From: Himantopus leucocephalus
Taxonomy: Eukaryota > Chordata > Aves > Charadriiformes > Recurvirostridae
Direction: 5' to 3'
Assembly: GCA_003993805.1 (NCBI GenBank)
Contig: RSEF01000003.1
Coordinates: forward strand, 59,982,732 to 60,046,731
DNA: 64,000 bases
Under the pieces are notes generated by a model. The model was given only the letters and a program-made list of their open reading frames with translations, made no database searches and was not told the origin of the DNA. Position numbers and translations under genes: made by a program. Positions 34,264 to 46,278 of the stretch are shown here, piece by piece (the first letter of the stretch is position 1; the number at the start of each line of letters is the position of its first letter).

Positions 34264-37200
34264 TAGAAGGTGTTTATTCATCTCAGTTGTTTTCTCCTCT
34301 CTGAGGACTGGAAAGAGTTAAATTTACTCACGGATGGGCACAAGAAAAGTCCACAGCTGCCTGTGGGATTGGAAAGGCTAGGCCAGGTGGCAGCAGCAGC
34401 TAAGTAATTCTCAAGGAAGTCAAGAGCAGCACTAGCATCTAATTGAAACTAGCCTGGCTAGCCAAGAAAATTAAATTTTGGCTGCATAATAATTGCCTAA
34501 GGGTTGGTTGCTTTAAATCCTGGGAACTCCCTGATTGCTCTGCAAAAACCAGGTCACAGGTGAAATCTTATTAAGAGCTGAACTTAGTTCTGATATGAGC
34601 TTTGAAAAGCTCAATGAAGGTGGCAGTTGCACCTGAAGACACCTGTAACGCTGGGCCAGAACTGAACCTTGCTTTCCTGTGGCTTTTCAGGCATGGTTTG
34701 TTACAGCTATTTTGGTAAGTGCAGAGTGGTTAGCTACATTACAATATTTGTTGTGGTTTTATTGACTGTGACCCAGAACAGAAGTCATTCTGTGTGTTGA
34801 AGGATGCTTGCCTTCATAATACTGCGCCAGGGAAAATTTGTTGTTTGGGGAGCTACATCAAAGCTGAAGAAAGACCTTGTACAGTGTGGAAAATAGCCAT
34901 GGAAATCCTCTCAAAATGGTTGTAATCAAGTAGGTTCAAGTTGCTTTACATGCTACAGGAATTGTCCTATCAACATTTGTTCTTCAGTGCAACTTGTATG
35001 TGTTATAATTTTCTGAGCAGTACGAGCAGCGGAACCAGATGATGCAGTACTTAAGGGCCTTCAGGAAGAAGAAATTGGAAAGTAGATTTAGAGGGAGCTT
35101 CCTCTGGCAAACAGGCTGTGGCTTTGAAGAAAAGCCTTCTCTTTTAGTTCTTGTCCTTAAGCTGAAAGGACTACTACTGCCTATTTTCTTCTGTGCCCTT
35201 GATTCAACCAACAGTCAGATTAAGGGTGCCCTGACTGTCAGATGTATGGAGGCTGTAGATTGAAACTGGAGAGCTGCAGGTATTTTCCTTGCTAATCACT
35301 GACTCTGCGAGCCAGACCCCCTGCTCTCTCCAAAGCCGGGTCTGTGAACCTGCCTCTGGATTGCTACACTTTTGTCCTTAGTGAATTAAAGTAATGAAAA
35401 TGGGTGCTGGGCCGTCCTTGTGGCTGTGCAGCAAACATCATGATTCAGCAGGTACTTGGTGACCCTTTCTGGGAAACTGTTGGGGTGTCCAAGCTCTCCC
35501 CTCCATGCCAGGGAAAGCACTCCCGGTCCTCCTACATATGTGTTATTCACCTTTTGCTGCCTGTAAGGTCTTCTGCCTCTGCACGTTGTTACCTCCTTAG
35601 GGTACCTGCTGGTCACGGACACCCCTGGGGAAGGCACAAGGGTAGGGGACATGGACAGGGTGCCTGTCCTGTCTGGCACGTGGGAGCTGCTGGGTGGCTT
35701 TGGTAGCTTGTTCTCATTTTGGAAAAAAACATCTCCTGATGGCCTTAATCAGAAGCCATGTTTAAGGGAGGGGGGAAACCCTTGTACCATTAAGGGCGGT
35801 TGATCCCATACCAGCCCAAGGTGCCAGTCCTGATTTAGCCATCAGCAGTTGTTTTGGGCACGCATGAGGGGAAAGGGGCCTTGGCTGCAACTGTCACAAA
35901 CTGGGGGCGAGACTGTTGGGGGATGAGAAAGTGGATTAAGATGCTTAACTGGGGCTGGCGAGGAGAGGGGGGGGAAGATGAACAGATGGCAGCCATGGGT
36001 CCCCTGCTGCCATCTTGAACACTTTTACCCACCCCTCAGGTGGGCTGGCAGTGCTAGGTCTGCTTCTCCGCACCATGCTGGCCTGAGTGGCACCAGCCAG
36101 CACGTTCGCTCTCGCTCTCCCCTGGTGTCTGGCTGCTGGTCAGCTGAGGTGTATTGAAACCCTGGGCGTAGGCAGAGCCGCTCCGGCACAGGATCTGCCC
36201 TCGGGCAGGCGCGGTGGCTTGTCAGGGGCACTGCAGCAATACGGACAACTCCTCTATTTTGACAAAATTTATGGTTCAGCCTGTCTTGACTGGAAAAATA
36301 CCAGCTGGAGTATTTCATATTGTTGGGTCCTGTTACAGTCATTTATGAATTAAATAAAAGTAGAATTAAACTAAATGAGAGAGAAGTGAAGAATGGGAAG
36401 GGAGGGGAAAGCAAGTTTTGTAAGAGGCTTGTTTTGGGATGGGCTATTTTTTCACCATGATTTACATTCTTTTGCATATTCCTTTCCTTTAGGGCACTTG
36501 ATGGGGTAGGGCAGGAAAAGCACAGCTCTGCTTCCCGCGCTCTGCGCGGGGAAGGCCACTGAAGGAGTTGAGTTCATTTGCACTCCAAGAACTAAAAAAC
36601 ATACATTCAGTTCTCTCAGTTTGAATCTGGACCAGACAAACAAAACCCCAGACCTGAATCCTATGAGTGGTGTTGACACGAGTGGAAAGGATTTCCTCTA
36701 CATACTCTTCTACTTCCAGGTATTTATTTTGTCACAGATGGAAATGTCTGAAAGGCTGTAAGATAAGCATTCAAGAAAAAAAATAACATCCTGACTTTGT
36801 AGGAACAAATGAATATGGAAGGAGCTGGAGAAGAGAACACGGTATTAATCACATAACTTGTTTGAAATTCTGAATATTGAAGTCTTGATTGCTGCTTCTG
36901 CCTTATGCTTATTTTCTGAAAATAAACTCTCCTAGATGTTACATTTGTGTGAATAGCCAGAAGTACAACTACTGACGGAGACAGAGCCATAAACAAGTTT
37001 GATTCTTTCACGCTCTCAACAAATGTGAAAGATACTGGGTTTTTTAACTTAACTTTTTAATGGAAAGCTTGCAAAAGTGCAAAGGTACATTTAAATGTAC
37101 ATTTACACTGCTGTCAGACTATTCTAAATATCCAAGAGTTTTAGTAAGTTTTTTTTTTCTTCCCAAGGAGTTTTTGCTGTCTTTATTAGCATCTTTGCTT

Positions 37201-37867
37201 CTGTGGCATTGACTTATTAGCTGTACCCAGGCGTACTAGCTATACCATTGAGAAGGGTATGCTGTGTCGATTACAGAGGATCGCGCCCTTATGCTCCACA
37301 CTCACATGCCTTTCATGTTCTGCAGAAGACCTGGTTATCCAGTTGAGGAAAAGAACTACTGTGTGGCAAAAGTCATGTCATAACATGGTTATTTACTAAC
37401 AATTAGACTGGAATGAATAAATTCCATGATTAAAAATTCCTAACAACTTTACTTATGGACAGTTTTTGAGAGAGGACTCGGTGAATAATTTATTTGCCGT
37501 AAGCATTCAGCTTATTCTTATTTGATGTTTTTCGTGCAGTTTTTCCTCCTTAACAGTTTGTAAAAAATAAAATAAAATAAAATTGTACTCCTAGCCAGAG
37601 TAAGACTGCTGACTCAGCTTCCCATATAGATAAAACTTACAGTCACAGGACCTCTTTTACTACTAGAGCACGTATAGTTCGTGCTAGTGGAGTTTGTACT
37701 GGCCAAAGTAGTTATGCATCTGTATTTGGAGGTTTTGCTGGAGTAAGGACCCAGGTAAGATCCTTGTAAGCATAGATTAAGCCAAATGTTTTACTTTTGG
37801 GGCAGTACTTCCTTGGCCACCATGGTATTGTTGAACTGTCATAAAGACATTCGGACTTGATGTTGGG

Positions 37868-38113
37868 GTTTTTTTTGGTGGTGTGGGTTTTTTGTTTTTT
37901 GTTTTTTTTTTTTCATTTTATTCCACATCATTGAAGCCGGGACTCTAAATTTCTAGTCAAAATATTTGTTACAAATGAGCATCCCTCTTCATTGAAATGC
38001 GTGCACTGAAATGCTTGTTCTTCCTTTGCACAGCAGTGGAAATGATCACATTCTAGACCATGGGGGAAGCAGGTTATATCATAAGACCAAGCAGTGACTG
38101 TCCTGTGAAACAC
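37868..38113 (-). pseudogene. Retrocopy-like Cys/His-rich fragment with AATAAA and A-rich tail
   Basis: On the - strand a 61-codon frame (38113-37928) carries SYDITCFPHGLECDHFHCCA and EEQAFQCTHFNEEGCS, dense in Cys and His. Its stop is followed within 10 nt by AATAAA (37917-37922 on the reverse strand) and then a long A-rich tract with a few C interruptions (37868-37916). Frame + signal + tail in this order is the signature of a reverse-transcribed mRNA 3' end. A TTTCACAG acceptor-like site precedes the frame, so a genuine terminal exon is the alternative. The family is not recognised. Confidence 0.35.
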
Positions 38114-38944
38114 ATTTTGTCATTGGCAAGTACAAACCAGTAAGTCATGAGTTAGTTTTCAGCACAGTAAAGAGTAGGTGCCAGATGCTCAATCTGTGTA
38201 GAAACACAAATCAATTTTATCCAAGATTTTTAGTTTCTGAGCTCCTACTCTGTCGCAAAGAGCTGTGTCATCTTTTCTTCCTTCAGTTAAGAGAAGAGAG
38301 ACAGGATATTCTATTAATATTAAACCATTGTATTATTACCGGAGATAACGTGCTGTGTACTTTCAGTGGGTATTTAGTAGAACGATTTTGTATAAACTAG
38401 TTGTCGTGTTTTCCTTTAAATATCTTTTGAGCAAGAGGCTTGCGTGTGTGTGGGATGTACGTGAATTTTAGTCCACCAAGTAATGGACCAGTGTCAGTAA
38501 GGGACTCTGGCAGCCCTCACAGGGAGGACAAGCACAGAGATTGCCCTCTGAGCTTTTGAAAACCTCTTTAATAAGAGGGGTCCTGTATCGTTCCATAGTT
38601 TCTTACTAAATATAAACAAGGAGTTGTACATACATAATTAATCTTATCATGCTTATCAGAATTTTTAGTGGAAAACTGAAATACAATTACCCTTCACATC
38701 ATGGTGAGTTCACAACTTGTAAGACTTTACATGTGTATTAGCAGACATTAATAAGTCCTAATCTTCATCAGTTTTAAATAAAAAGTGTATACAAGGACCT
38801 TGTGGTTATAAAGTACAATGCCAGGGTTACAGTGATCTCTGGATGCACATGAGACTTCTTATTATCAGATTTTCAAAGAAACAGACACCTGATTTCATAC
38901 CAAACTTAGAAATGATGAGCAGAATTTACTTATATATAGCTTTA

Positions 38945-39290
38945 GGACATAGGAACAGGAAAGGACCCAGCAAAGACATCTAATCCATTCTTTGCTCCAA
39001 CTAGGCTCCTTCATCACTCTTGACAGATGTTTGTCTAACGTCTTAATGTGTCCAGAGATGGTGATGCTTCACTGCACTTTCAGACTGCACTTCACTTTTA
39101 TAAATTTCTTTTCTGACTTAATCTTGCTGCACTTTAAGCATACTAGTACCACTCCAGATTGCTGCAGGCATGAAGGATGTTTATTTTACTTTTGCAGTTA
39201 CCTTTTATGTATTTGAAAACTTAATGTCTCTCCTCAGTCTTCTTGCCTGTGGCCTAAACTCCAGTGACTTTCTTTTAGATGGTGTGCTCT
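38945..39290 (-). repeat. Ancient CR1-type LINE fragment (reverse orientation)
   Basis: Phrases GATGTTTGTCTAACGTCTTA, CTGCACTTTAAGCAT and TTTGAAAACTTAATGTCTCT followed by CTCAGTCTTCTTGCC occur in the order seen in old amniote CR1 3' regions read backwards (TGTTTGTCTAACCTG ... TGCAGTTTAAGCC ... GTCTCCCCTCAGTCTTCTC). High divergence indicates old age. Confidence 0.65.
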
Positions 39291-41012
39291 AAACCTTCAC
39301 CTTTCAGATCAGTGGACCTGAGAAAATGAAAGGTTTTTCCCCTGCACTTGTGATTGCTGTATTGCTGGACATGAGTTCCTTTCAGATCATGAGCTCTCTG
39401 CTGGGATGCAGAAGGTAATTGTCTTGGAGACCTGATAACTGGTCCGCAACCAGTAGCAATAATACTGCGGTTACTGACATGTGTGTCACCACAGGCTGAT
39501 ATGATCAGAGGTATCTTCTAGGCAATGGAGATGATTAATTTCAGCATGTTTGCATAAGAAGCATTCTCTTTTTTGTTTTACTGGACCTTCTCTTTGGAGT
39601 GGAGATTTAAGAGTGAGATGCTGGTTAGGTTAAAACCCACTAGGGACAATTAACATGCAAGACTAGACAAATTTGTGTTGGAATGAGGTAAGGGATACCA
39701 GTTCCAGATGAAATAAAAAGCTATTAGAAAGAAGAATTTAAGTCATGGGGGTGTTCTTGTTCATTTGGATTTGAGCAAGCATCTGTTTTTCATTATTTAC
39801 AGTAATGTAAATGAACAGAAATTATTTGTCTTGGGCAGGATTTGAGAGTTATCCAATAAATATTATGTCAGAGACAATCACTATATTCTTGGAGGAAATA
39901 GCAGTTCTTGATTGGCTCTAGAACTATATCAGTCTTGGTCACAAGAAATATCATTCAAGAGAGTTATCTTAATTGTAACTAAGGTAACAGAAGAGCAGTT
40001 TAGAATGAGGAGCCCAGGGCTGGGTTTCAGGCACTACCCTGGTAAGGATAAACAAGAAATTGTGCTGAAGAACAGCCTAACTCACTTAGAACACAGCAGA
40101 TCTTTTAAGGCAAAACACACTCAATTTGATACAATGAAGGCTGAATTTTTCAAGCATATCTGTATAATTCTGATGAAGTTAGTGTAATATACAGGCACGA
40201 GAGGCAGAAGTGATTTATATTTGAACCTCAAACTTTTGTACCTTGCCGATCAGGTAGCATATGTTGTTTGGGGCTCTTGTTTTTTTTCCTGCTTTCCTTG
40301 TTGGTGGCAAGAACTGCCTGTACTAAATATTAAGGAGGTAAACAAAATGCAAGGACACGGTCAAATACAATGCTTTCAATTGCATCAGCGAGTACCAGGA
40401 ACTCATCCAGACATGAGCTGAAAAGAAAAATGGTTGTTGCATTTGGATTTGTCCAAAACATCTGTTGCTGCTGTTCTTGCAGTTTGGTGACCAAAAAGGA
40501 ACATTACAAAAGGTAACATTCTCAACAGTGTAGTTCAAGAAAATAATCCCATTTCCAAATTACAAAAGGCAGACTTTTTCTTGGTTTAAGGGAACTGTAT
40601 GAGTGGGATCATCAGTTTTGACCTGGACTACTTGGTTACTGTGGTGATGTGATTTGTGCTACTGTTGACATAACAACATGAAATTTAACTACCTGCAGCT
40701 CAAAAGTGGCCTGTCTTTCTTCTGCTGTACAGCCATGATTTATTCCTCCATTACTGTTTTCTTTTTTTAAAATAAGAATGCGGTACATTCACAAAGCAGG
40801 ACTGGCTGATATTGACACCTCATGACAGTTGCTGGAATCACAAGGTGCACGTCAGGGACAGCCTTTGGGTTTAGGAGTTACAGCAAGACTGCCCACAGTA
40901 ATATGTAGTAGTTGTTGTGCTGGCAAGCCACAGGCAAATGTAATTTACTGGAATAGCTCACACCTGCAAGGAAGAAGCTGTCATAATTTTTGAGGTTGTC
41001 AGGATCCATAAT

Positions 41013-41247
41013 GGCCACCTTCCATAACAAGAGCATCTGTCAACATAGTGAAAACGCTATCCTGTAAAAAAGAATTAAAAGTAATGTCATTGTCTAAGAG
41101 TAAGCATGTGCAAGCCCTCCTGAGAAACTNGGCCACCTTCCATAACAAGAGCATCTGTCAACATAGTGAAAATGCTATCCTGTAAAAAAGAATTAAAAGT
41201 AACGTCATTGTCTAAGAGTAAGCATGTGCAAGCCCTCCTGAGAAACT
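41013..41247. repeat. 117-bp direct duplication across a single N (assembly seam)
   Basis: 41013-41129 and 41131-41247 are the same length and differ at only two positions (AACGC/AATGC and TAATG/TAACG), with an N between them at 41130. This is what two unmerged haplotype contig ends look like. Confidence 0.85.
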
Positions 41248-42095
41248 GAACCACTGCCACCAACGCACTTGAATGAGATTTGCTTTGCTCTAGTGATGAA
41301 GGGGAAGGGAGTATAATGCAGTTTTGAAATACAGACGGGATTTTTTTTTTTTGTGTATTTGATTTTATTTACTTTCCCCCAGTTCTTTTACACGCTGCAC
41401 CAAATAGGTCACAGGGTTTATTGTGGTAGACTTGTAAGCTGGAAAAGAAGTCAAGCCAGTAGTCTGGATTGTTGGGACCTTGCAGACCTTGGCAAGTAGC
41501 TTGCAGCAGCAGTGTGAGCGTGCTTGTGTGTGGTGCTGATGGAGTCTTCCTCACCCACAATGATCAGGTCTTCTCTGGTTGTCCTTGTTGTTCAGCTGTG
41601 ATAAAAGGCAGCCTTCATCCACAGTGCACGTCTGAACCTTTGGGGCAGTCGCTGGAAATTTTGTAGAGATTGTATATTTATTTGCTTTCCTGAGAGCTGT
41701 TGCAATCATTCCAGAGCACTGCAGAAAGATGTGAAGTTGACACACACAGGTTGAGTAAATCAGCTTGTCGGAAACTCAATTAAAAATAAACACGTAAAAA
41801 AGAAAAAGCCAAACTGGAATAGGTATATGCTAAAAGCCCTTTTTGTGACTGGTGAATCTATAGCGTAATTTATGTTTCCTTGTAGCTGAGTGATTGCAGA
41901 GGGACAGATTCCCACCTGTCCATAAGTTTAATCCTTGCATGACATGCTCTGTTAACTGGAATACCCGTGTTACCAGTCTGGGATTGATTCGGTGCTACGA
42001 TCTGTGTGTGCGCTTGCCATAAGTGGAAGGTGGAGAATCCTAGGATGAGGTGAAGACACTCATTCCTGGTTACTCCAAGTTTCTCCCCTCATTAA

Positions 42096-42101
42096 TTTAT
42101 T
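42096..42101 (-). terminator. SMIM28: Candidate SMIM28 polyadenylation signal
   Basis: TTTATT on the + strand reads AATAAA on the gene's strand, 111 nt after the stop codon. A second AATAAA is available farther on near 41671. Confidence 0.45.
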
Positions 42102-42211
42102 GGTTTGGTGCCTCATTTGGAATCTTTTTTTCTAATTTTAAAGGCCATAGCAGTTCCACGTTTGTGCTTTGAGGAGCTGCATGCTTCAGCTAAGGTACTT
42201 CCGTGGGAAGT

Positions 42212-42616
<405 letters not shown>

Positions 42617-43156
42617 TTAAAGCAAATAGGTAGCGTGTTGGATTCCTGGAGACCTCTTAACTGGAGAGAAAACACACATTCTGCACCTCCCCCTGCTATC
42701 ACCTAGCTGCTGCTTTTCCAAGTTACTTTCTGTCTGCATTAGTGGTATTCGAGCAATATGTCTTGCAGGCTCATGAATTGTCAAATTCTATTTGCTGATC
42801 CATTAAAACAAAATACTTTGACAACTAGAGACAAAAGAAAGGGAGAAGCTGCGAAGAGCGGTGGGTCTCTAGGAAACCCTGTCTCCATGGGCGGGAACAA
42901 GCAACAACCTGGCACTGTATGTATTTTGGTATGAGATCTTATTACTCTTGGATTATGCTGGGATAGGTCCTCTTTGTGAGAGATTGGTTGAGCTTTTAAA
43001 ACTTGGGAGAACCACGGAGGAAGAGGGTTGGTGATCCACCATCTAGTGTTGTTTCTTTCTATTTGGAAAACTGTACTGTGTACTTTAAAGAACAAAGATG
43101 ACAACAGCTATCCCTTTCTCAGGACCCACTGCCTACAGTGCCTGTTCTTTGCGCTG

Positions 43157-43256
43157 NNNNNNNNNNNNNNNNNNNNNNNNNNNNNNNNNNNNNNNNNNNN
43201 NNNNNNNNNNNNNNNNNNNNNNNNNNNNNNNNNNNNNNNNNNNNNNNNNNNNNNNN
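43157..43256. other. Assembly gap, 100 N
   Basis: A run of exactly 100 N is the conventional size for a gap of unknown length. The sequence resumes inside a CR1 3' end. Confidence 0.97.
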
Positions 43257-43296
43257 AAGGTCCCTTCCAACCTTAACAATTCTATGATTCTATGAT
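43257..43296 (+). repeat. CR1 LINE 3' end
   Basis: AAGGTCCCTTCCAACCTTAA followed by two ATTCTATG units is the classic 3' terminus of avian CR1 elements. The rest of the element is lost in the N gap, so the gap probably equals a CR1 copy that could not be assembled. Confidence 0.9.
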
Positions 43297-45820
43297 GGGG
43301 GTGAGCCCTTGCCGAGCTTTTTAGAAGGATGAAACATTGCAGCATCCATGCTGCTTGCATGCACCTGTAGATTGGGAACGCTTTTTGAGTGCTAGCTAAA
43401 CTGAGTGTGATTGGGGAATGCCTAACTTAAAAACCCAACAAAAGTTTGGCTGCGAACTGGCGCTCTGAGGAACCCTGTCCTGTAATGGCTGTTTGCCCCT
43501 GCAGGTGTTTACAAGCAGTGGTGGGATAGGCACTATCTGGATTTCAGTGGCAGTGAAGTGGTTACTTCGATGTGCGACGGAATTTGTAGAGTTCAATCCC
43601 TAAGGTTACCTTTTAGGTCAGTTTTCAAAGTTATTTATGTGTTTGGAAGTAGGTCCCTTTTCTGCTATATTTGTGTGGGGTTTTTTGTTGTTTTTTTAAA
43701 ATTCCATCTCTGATGAAATCAAAGGCAAAAGTATTTTCCTCATTTTAATGGAGGGAGAAATACTTCACCTGTTCAGATGCTTCAAAATTCTGCATAGTGT
43801 CTACTTGCAACCTTTAGCTGTCTCAGTAGCTTCATCCTTCTCCACCCCTGCAAACTCAAACTCTGGCTAGGAGTGGTGTAGGGCTCATTTGTTAAAGTGT
43901 TTGGATCTCGACTCCCACTGAAAAAAAACCCCAAACCTAGCAGTTCAAAGTGGCTAAATTCCGCAGGTCATCTGTGAAAACTGCAGTCCCTGCTGGTACA
44001 TACCAAGTATTTTAGGTCCTTTCTCAGTTCTGCTCCTTTGGTTCATCAGTAAGGGTAAAATAACTACCTTTAGACAAAATCAAAGCATAATTTATTTTGC
44101 ATTTGCTTCTTTATTCTACAACACAAGCAACATAAATAGTTTATAATTTTTGTTTTAAAATATTTCCATTTCAGAATTCAGTCAGAATAAAATATACACA
44201 AAATACAATTTGCAAGCCAGCTGACAGTGACTGCCTGACCACTGGACACCCAAGGACCAAACAAAGCTAGCAGCACAACAGGACGCGGCGGACATGGGGA
44301 GGTGTCCTTCTGAAGAAGAGCAGGAAAGTAGAGGAAGGAAACATGGCTGAGACCAGGGAATTGCAGCTAGGCATGAACTCGATAGAAGGTAAAGTCAATG
44401 CAAGCACTTGCTTGACAAGGCGATTTACAGTCCTCTCTTAAAAACCGTTAGTGGCTCCTCCTGAATATACAGCTAGAGAGATGAAGTCCTGGGAATCATG
44501 TTCTGTGGTAAAACGCTTCCTATGGCAGCCATCATAATGGAAATAAAATTTGTTGGGTTTTTTTTTTTTAATTTTTGAACAGGAAAGGATTAGATCTTTG
44601 GCAAAATGGAGCGTCTGCTCCCTTTGGATTGCTTTCAGTTTTCAGTTCTGGTTGAAGGGCCCATGGAAGTATGTTTGCAGTCTCACAAATAATGACAAAA
44701 AGGGTGGGAGGGGACAGGGGGAGAGAAGACAAAGTGGGGGGAACTGAAAGAAGGTGCTCACTGCTGTCATTGCATACTTTTCAATCTCTTGCTCCCATCT
44801 GCTCCAGCAAACGGTGTGTAGTACAGGGCTCCGCCCTTCCTCGCTGTTCTCCTTTTGGTATGGAATCCTGCTTTCCTCTGCAGAGCTGGGGTCTCAGGAG
44901 CCACAGCCTGCTTGTGGAGGTGATATTTGTCCCTTGCTGGAACCTGTGTGCCTGTGCCTTTCTGCTAGCTCAGCTCTCTCGTTTCAGCTTGCTTCTTGTG
45001 GAAGCATGATGGCACTTCACTGCAGCCCTGATGAACCAAATGTACAGGTGGGAAATAGGGCCCTGGTGCTCCGTGGTATTTAGATGAAATTTAGGGAAGT
45101 ACCCAACTACCTTTTGAAACGTGGGATGTTGGGGTAAATGGATTGAAATAGATCCTGTTGCCAAGTTTCTTAACAAAAAATGCCCTCCATAAGCTCCGTT
45201 CCCTGATTCAATGTAGCAGTGGAGACTATGCAAACCTCAACTTGCGAATTTTCCAAAAATAAAGAGAATTCGAGGGATCTGGTCCCACAGGCGAGCTCAT
45301 TATTGCATTAATCCAGGATCATACTGCGTAGTTCCACTGATATCCACAGAATTAGGGCATTGCTTTTTCCGTCTGCATTTAGTTCTTAGCTTGGAGACCT
45401 CTGAGCACTAAGTGAAAAATACTGATGCGTACTCATGCCATATGCTTTTTTTATTGTTTCTTTTTAAACAGCCAGCACTCCATGTCTGGCCAAAGCTGTT
45501 TGTTTAGTATGATATGGTACAGTTAGTGTCACATATAAAGTATATGTTCTGAGGGGGATTAGTGGAAACAATAGAAAGGGGAGCTACGACTTCTTCCTTG
45601 CAGCTGTACACCTTCCTGGAGTCCCAGGCACGTTGCTGGTGAGGGCTGCTCAGAGACCCTTTGGTCGTATCCCTATAGAAGCTCTACTCAAAATAGGGAG
45701 GTTCGGTGACGAGTGATCTCTAGCTGCCAGATGCTGTCATCTACATTGCATAAAATCCAACGTTTGTGCTTCTGTGCTACGGTAACTTGGTCCTTTAATA
45801 CTAAAAAAAAAGAGAAACTT

Positions 45821-46278
45821 TTTTTTTTTTAAAATCTATGGTATTGCATNTTTTTTTTTAAATCTATGGTATTGCATTATTTCTTCAAACAATTGTGGAA
45901 TGATCCGAAATTGAAAAAAAACTAACTGTACTTCGTGTCATATGCTATGATTAGCACTGTACATAGATCGTCCCAGAAATGACTATAACCACAGTAATGA
46001 GTAAATAGCTTGTTTAAGCATAATCTTAGCACACCCCCACAAAAGGAAGGANGTATTGCATTATTTCTTCAAACAATTGTGGAATGATCCGAAATTGAAA
46101 AAAACCTAACTGTACTTCGTGTCATATGCTATACATAGATCTTCCCAGAAATGACTACAACCACAGTAATGACTAAATAGCTTGTTTAAGCATAACCTTA
46201 GCACACCCCCACAAAAGGAAGGGNTGAGTAAATAGCTTGTTTAAGCATAATCTTAGCACACCCCCACAAAAGGAAGGA
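45821..46278. repeat. Nested local duplications around Ns at 45850, 46052 and 46224
   Basis: AAATCTATGGTATTGCAT occurs on both sides of 45850. A block starting GTATTGCATTATTTCTTCAA and ending ACCCCCACAAAAGGAAGG occurs at about 45880-46051 and 46053-46223. Its last 50 bases, from TGAGTAAATAGCTTGTTTAA, recur after 46224. Small substitutions and one 15-bp indel separate the copies. It is most simply an unresolved assembly overlap near a poly(T). Confidence 0.75.

Larger units (their letters stand above)
33243..42211. other. Intergenic region between the ERV and SMIM28
   Basis: Contents: two unrecognised coding-like blocks on the - strand (33476-34263 and 37868-38113), an ancient CR1 fragment (38945-39290), an (AAAAT)n run at 37565-37582, and a seam duplication at 41013-41247. 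The stretch 34300-37800 is moderately GC-rich around 35.9-36.3 kb but shows no recognisable gene. The 39.3-41.0 kb part appears empty. Confidence 0.55.

Noticed and set aside
35404..35706. 100-codon Gly/Trp-containing frame in a GC-richer segment
   Set aside because: No splice sites, homology or CpG-island-like density strong enough to support a gene. Opposite strand is also open.
45821..46278. Apparent tandem repeat array
   Set aside because: Copies are separated by single Ns and differ like haplotypes, so it is not accepted as a biological satellite.
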